Assembly (NCBI GenBank): GCA_047975295.1
Contig: JBKEDH010000179.1
Coordinates: forward strand, 1-14,381
Origin: JBKEDH01 sp047975295
Lineage (GTDB): Bacteria; Bacteroidota; Bacteroidia; Flavobacteriales; Flavobacteriaceae
Reading direction: 5' to 3'
Length of the DNA stretch: 14,381 bases
The notes under the pieces are model-generated. The model worked only from the letters and a program-made list of their open reading frames with translations, ran no database searches and was not told the origin of the DNA. This document shows, in pieces, positions 14,324 to 14,381 of this stretch. Positions within the stretch are counted from its first letter, which is position 1; every line of letters begins with the position of its first letter. A program made the position numbers and the translations under genes.

Positions 14324-14381
14324 ATGAACAAAAGTAACAACTTTAGCGGACAGCCTGTCATCAAACAATTATTAAAGCTAC
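14324..14381 (+). CDS. Transposase, IS4 family (5' end only)
   Basis: An ATG at 14324 opens a frame that runs off the window after 19 complete codons. The visible residues MNKSNNFSGQPVIKQLLKL match, from memory, the N-terminal DUF4372 region of IS4-family transposases from Bacteroidota, where FSGQP(I/V)..QLL is characteristic. The catalytic DDE residues would lie beyond the edge and cannot be checked, so it is not known whether the gene is intact. A clear promoter is not seen; the hairpin at 14256-14288 lies just upstream. Confidence 0.6.
   Translation, partial: MNKSNNFSGQPVIKQLLKL

Larger units (their letters stand above)
14233..14381 (+). mobile_element. Left end of a probable IS4-family insertion sequence (cut by window edge)
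   Basis: The sequence TTAGTGTCCGACAAAG beginning near 14233 looks like the terminal inverted repeat of Bacteroidota IS4-family elements (from memory). It is followed by an inward-facing hairpin and then a start codon of a transposase-like frame. The right end and the target duplication lie outside the window, so the exact boundary cannot be fixed. Confidence 0.6.

Overview
The window looks like an ordinary chromosomal segment of a Bacteroidota bacterium, most likely class Flavobacteriia. The DNA is AT-rich. The best promoter matches the Bacteroidota pattern (TTTG, 19 bases, then TAnnTTTG). Gene content includes two OmpH/Skp proteins, a PorG-like (DUF6089) barrel, a five-POTRA BamA and a trigger factor with a degenerate PPIase domain. 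Gene density is high and nearly everything is housekeeping. I do not see a CRISPR array, prophage, toxin-antitoxin pair, defence island or new biosynthetic system.

Left edge (1-277): a CAT-anticodon tRNA followed by a strong, probably bidirectional terminator. Acceptor-stem pairs hint that the tRNA could be the lysidine-modified tRNA-Ile2 rather than tRNA-Met.

Minus-strand block (278-8521, transcribed right to left): CBS/ACT protein, nadK, porG-like barrel, uppS, bamA, long ompH, short ompH, murI. A Bacteroidota-type promoter in front of the porG-like gene suggests that porG to murI is one unit and CBS-nadK another. The first unit is about building the envelope. UppS makes the undecaprenyl carrier for peptidoglycan and glycans, MurI supplies D-glutamate, BamA inserts outer-membrane barrels, OmpH/Skp proteins escort barrels across the periplasm, and the PorG-like protein is probably part of the type IX secretion machinery. 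The uppS, bamA and ompH frames are close or overlapping, and bamA has no ATG start.

Plus-strand block (8608-14140): pdxJ (vitamin B6), a 163-base repeat-rich gap, an alpha/beta hydrolase, a small holin-like membrane protein, then tig, clpP and clpX. The tig-clpP-clpX order joins ribosome-associated folding to the ClpXP protease. A consensus promoter precedes tig and a 32-base perfect palindrome ends it.

Right edge (14141-14381): a palindromic terminator or repeat behind clpX, then what appears to be the left end of an IS4-family insertion sequence with the first 19 codons of its transposase; the rest lies outside the window.
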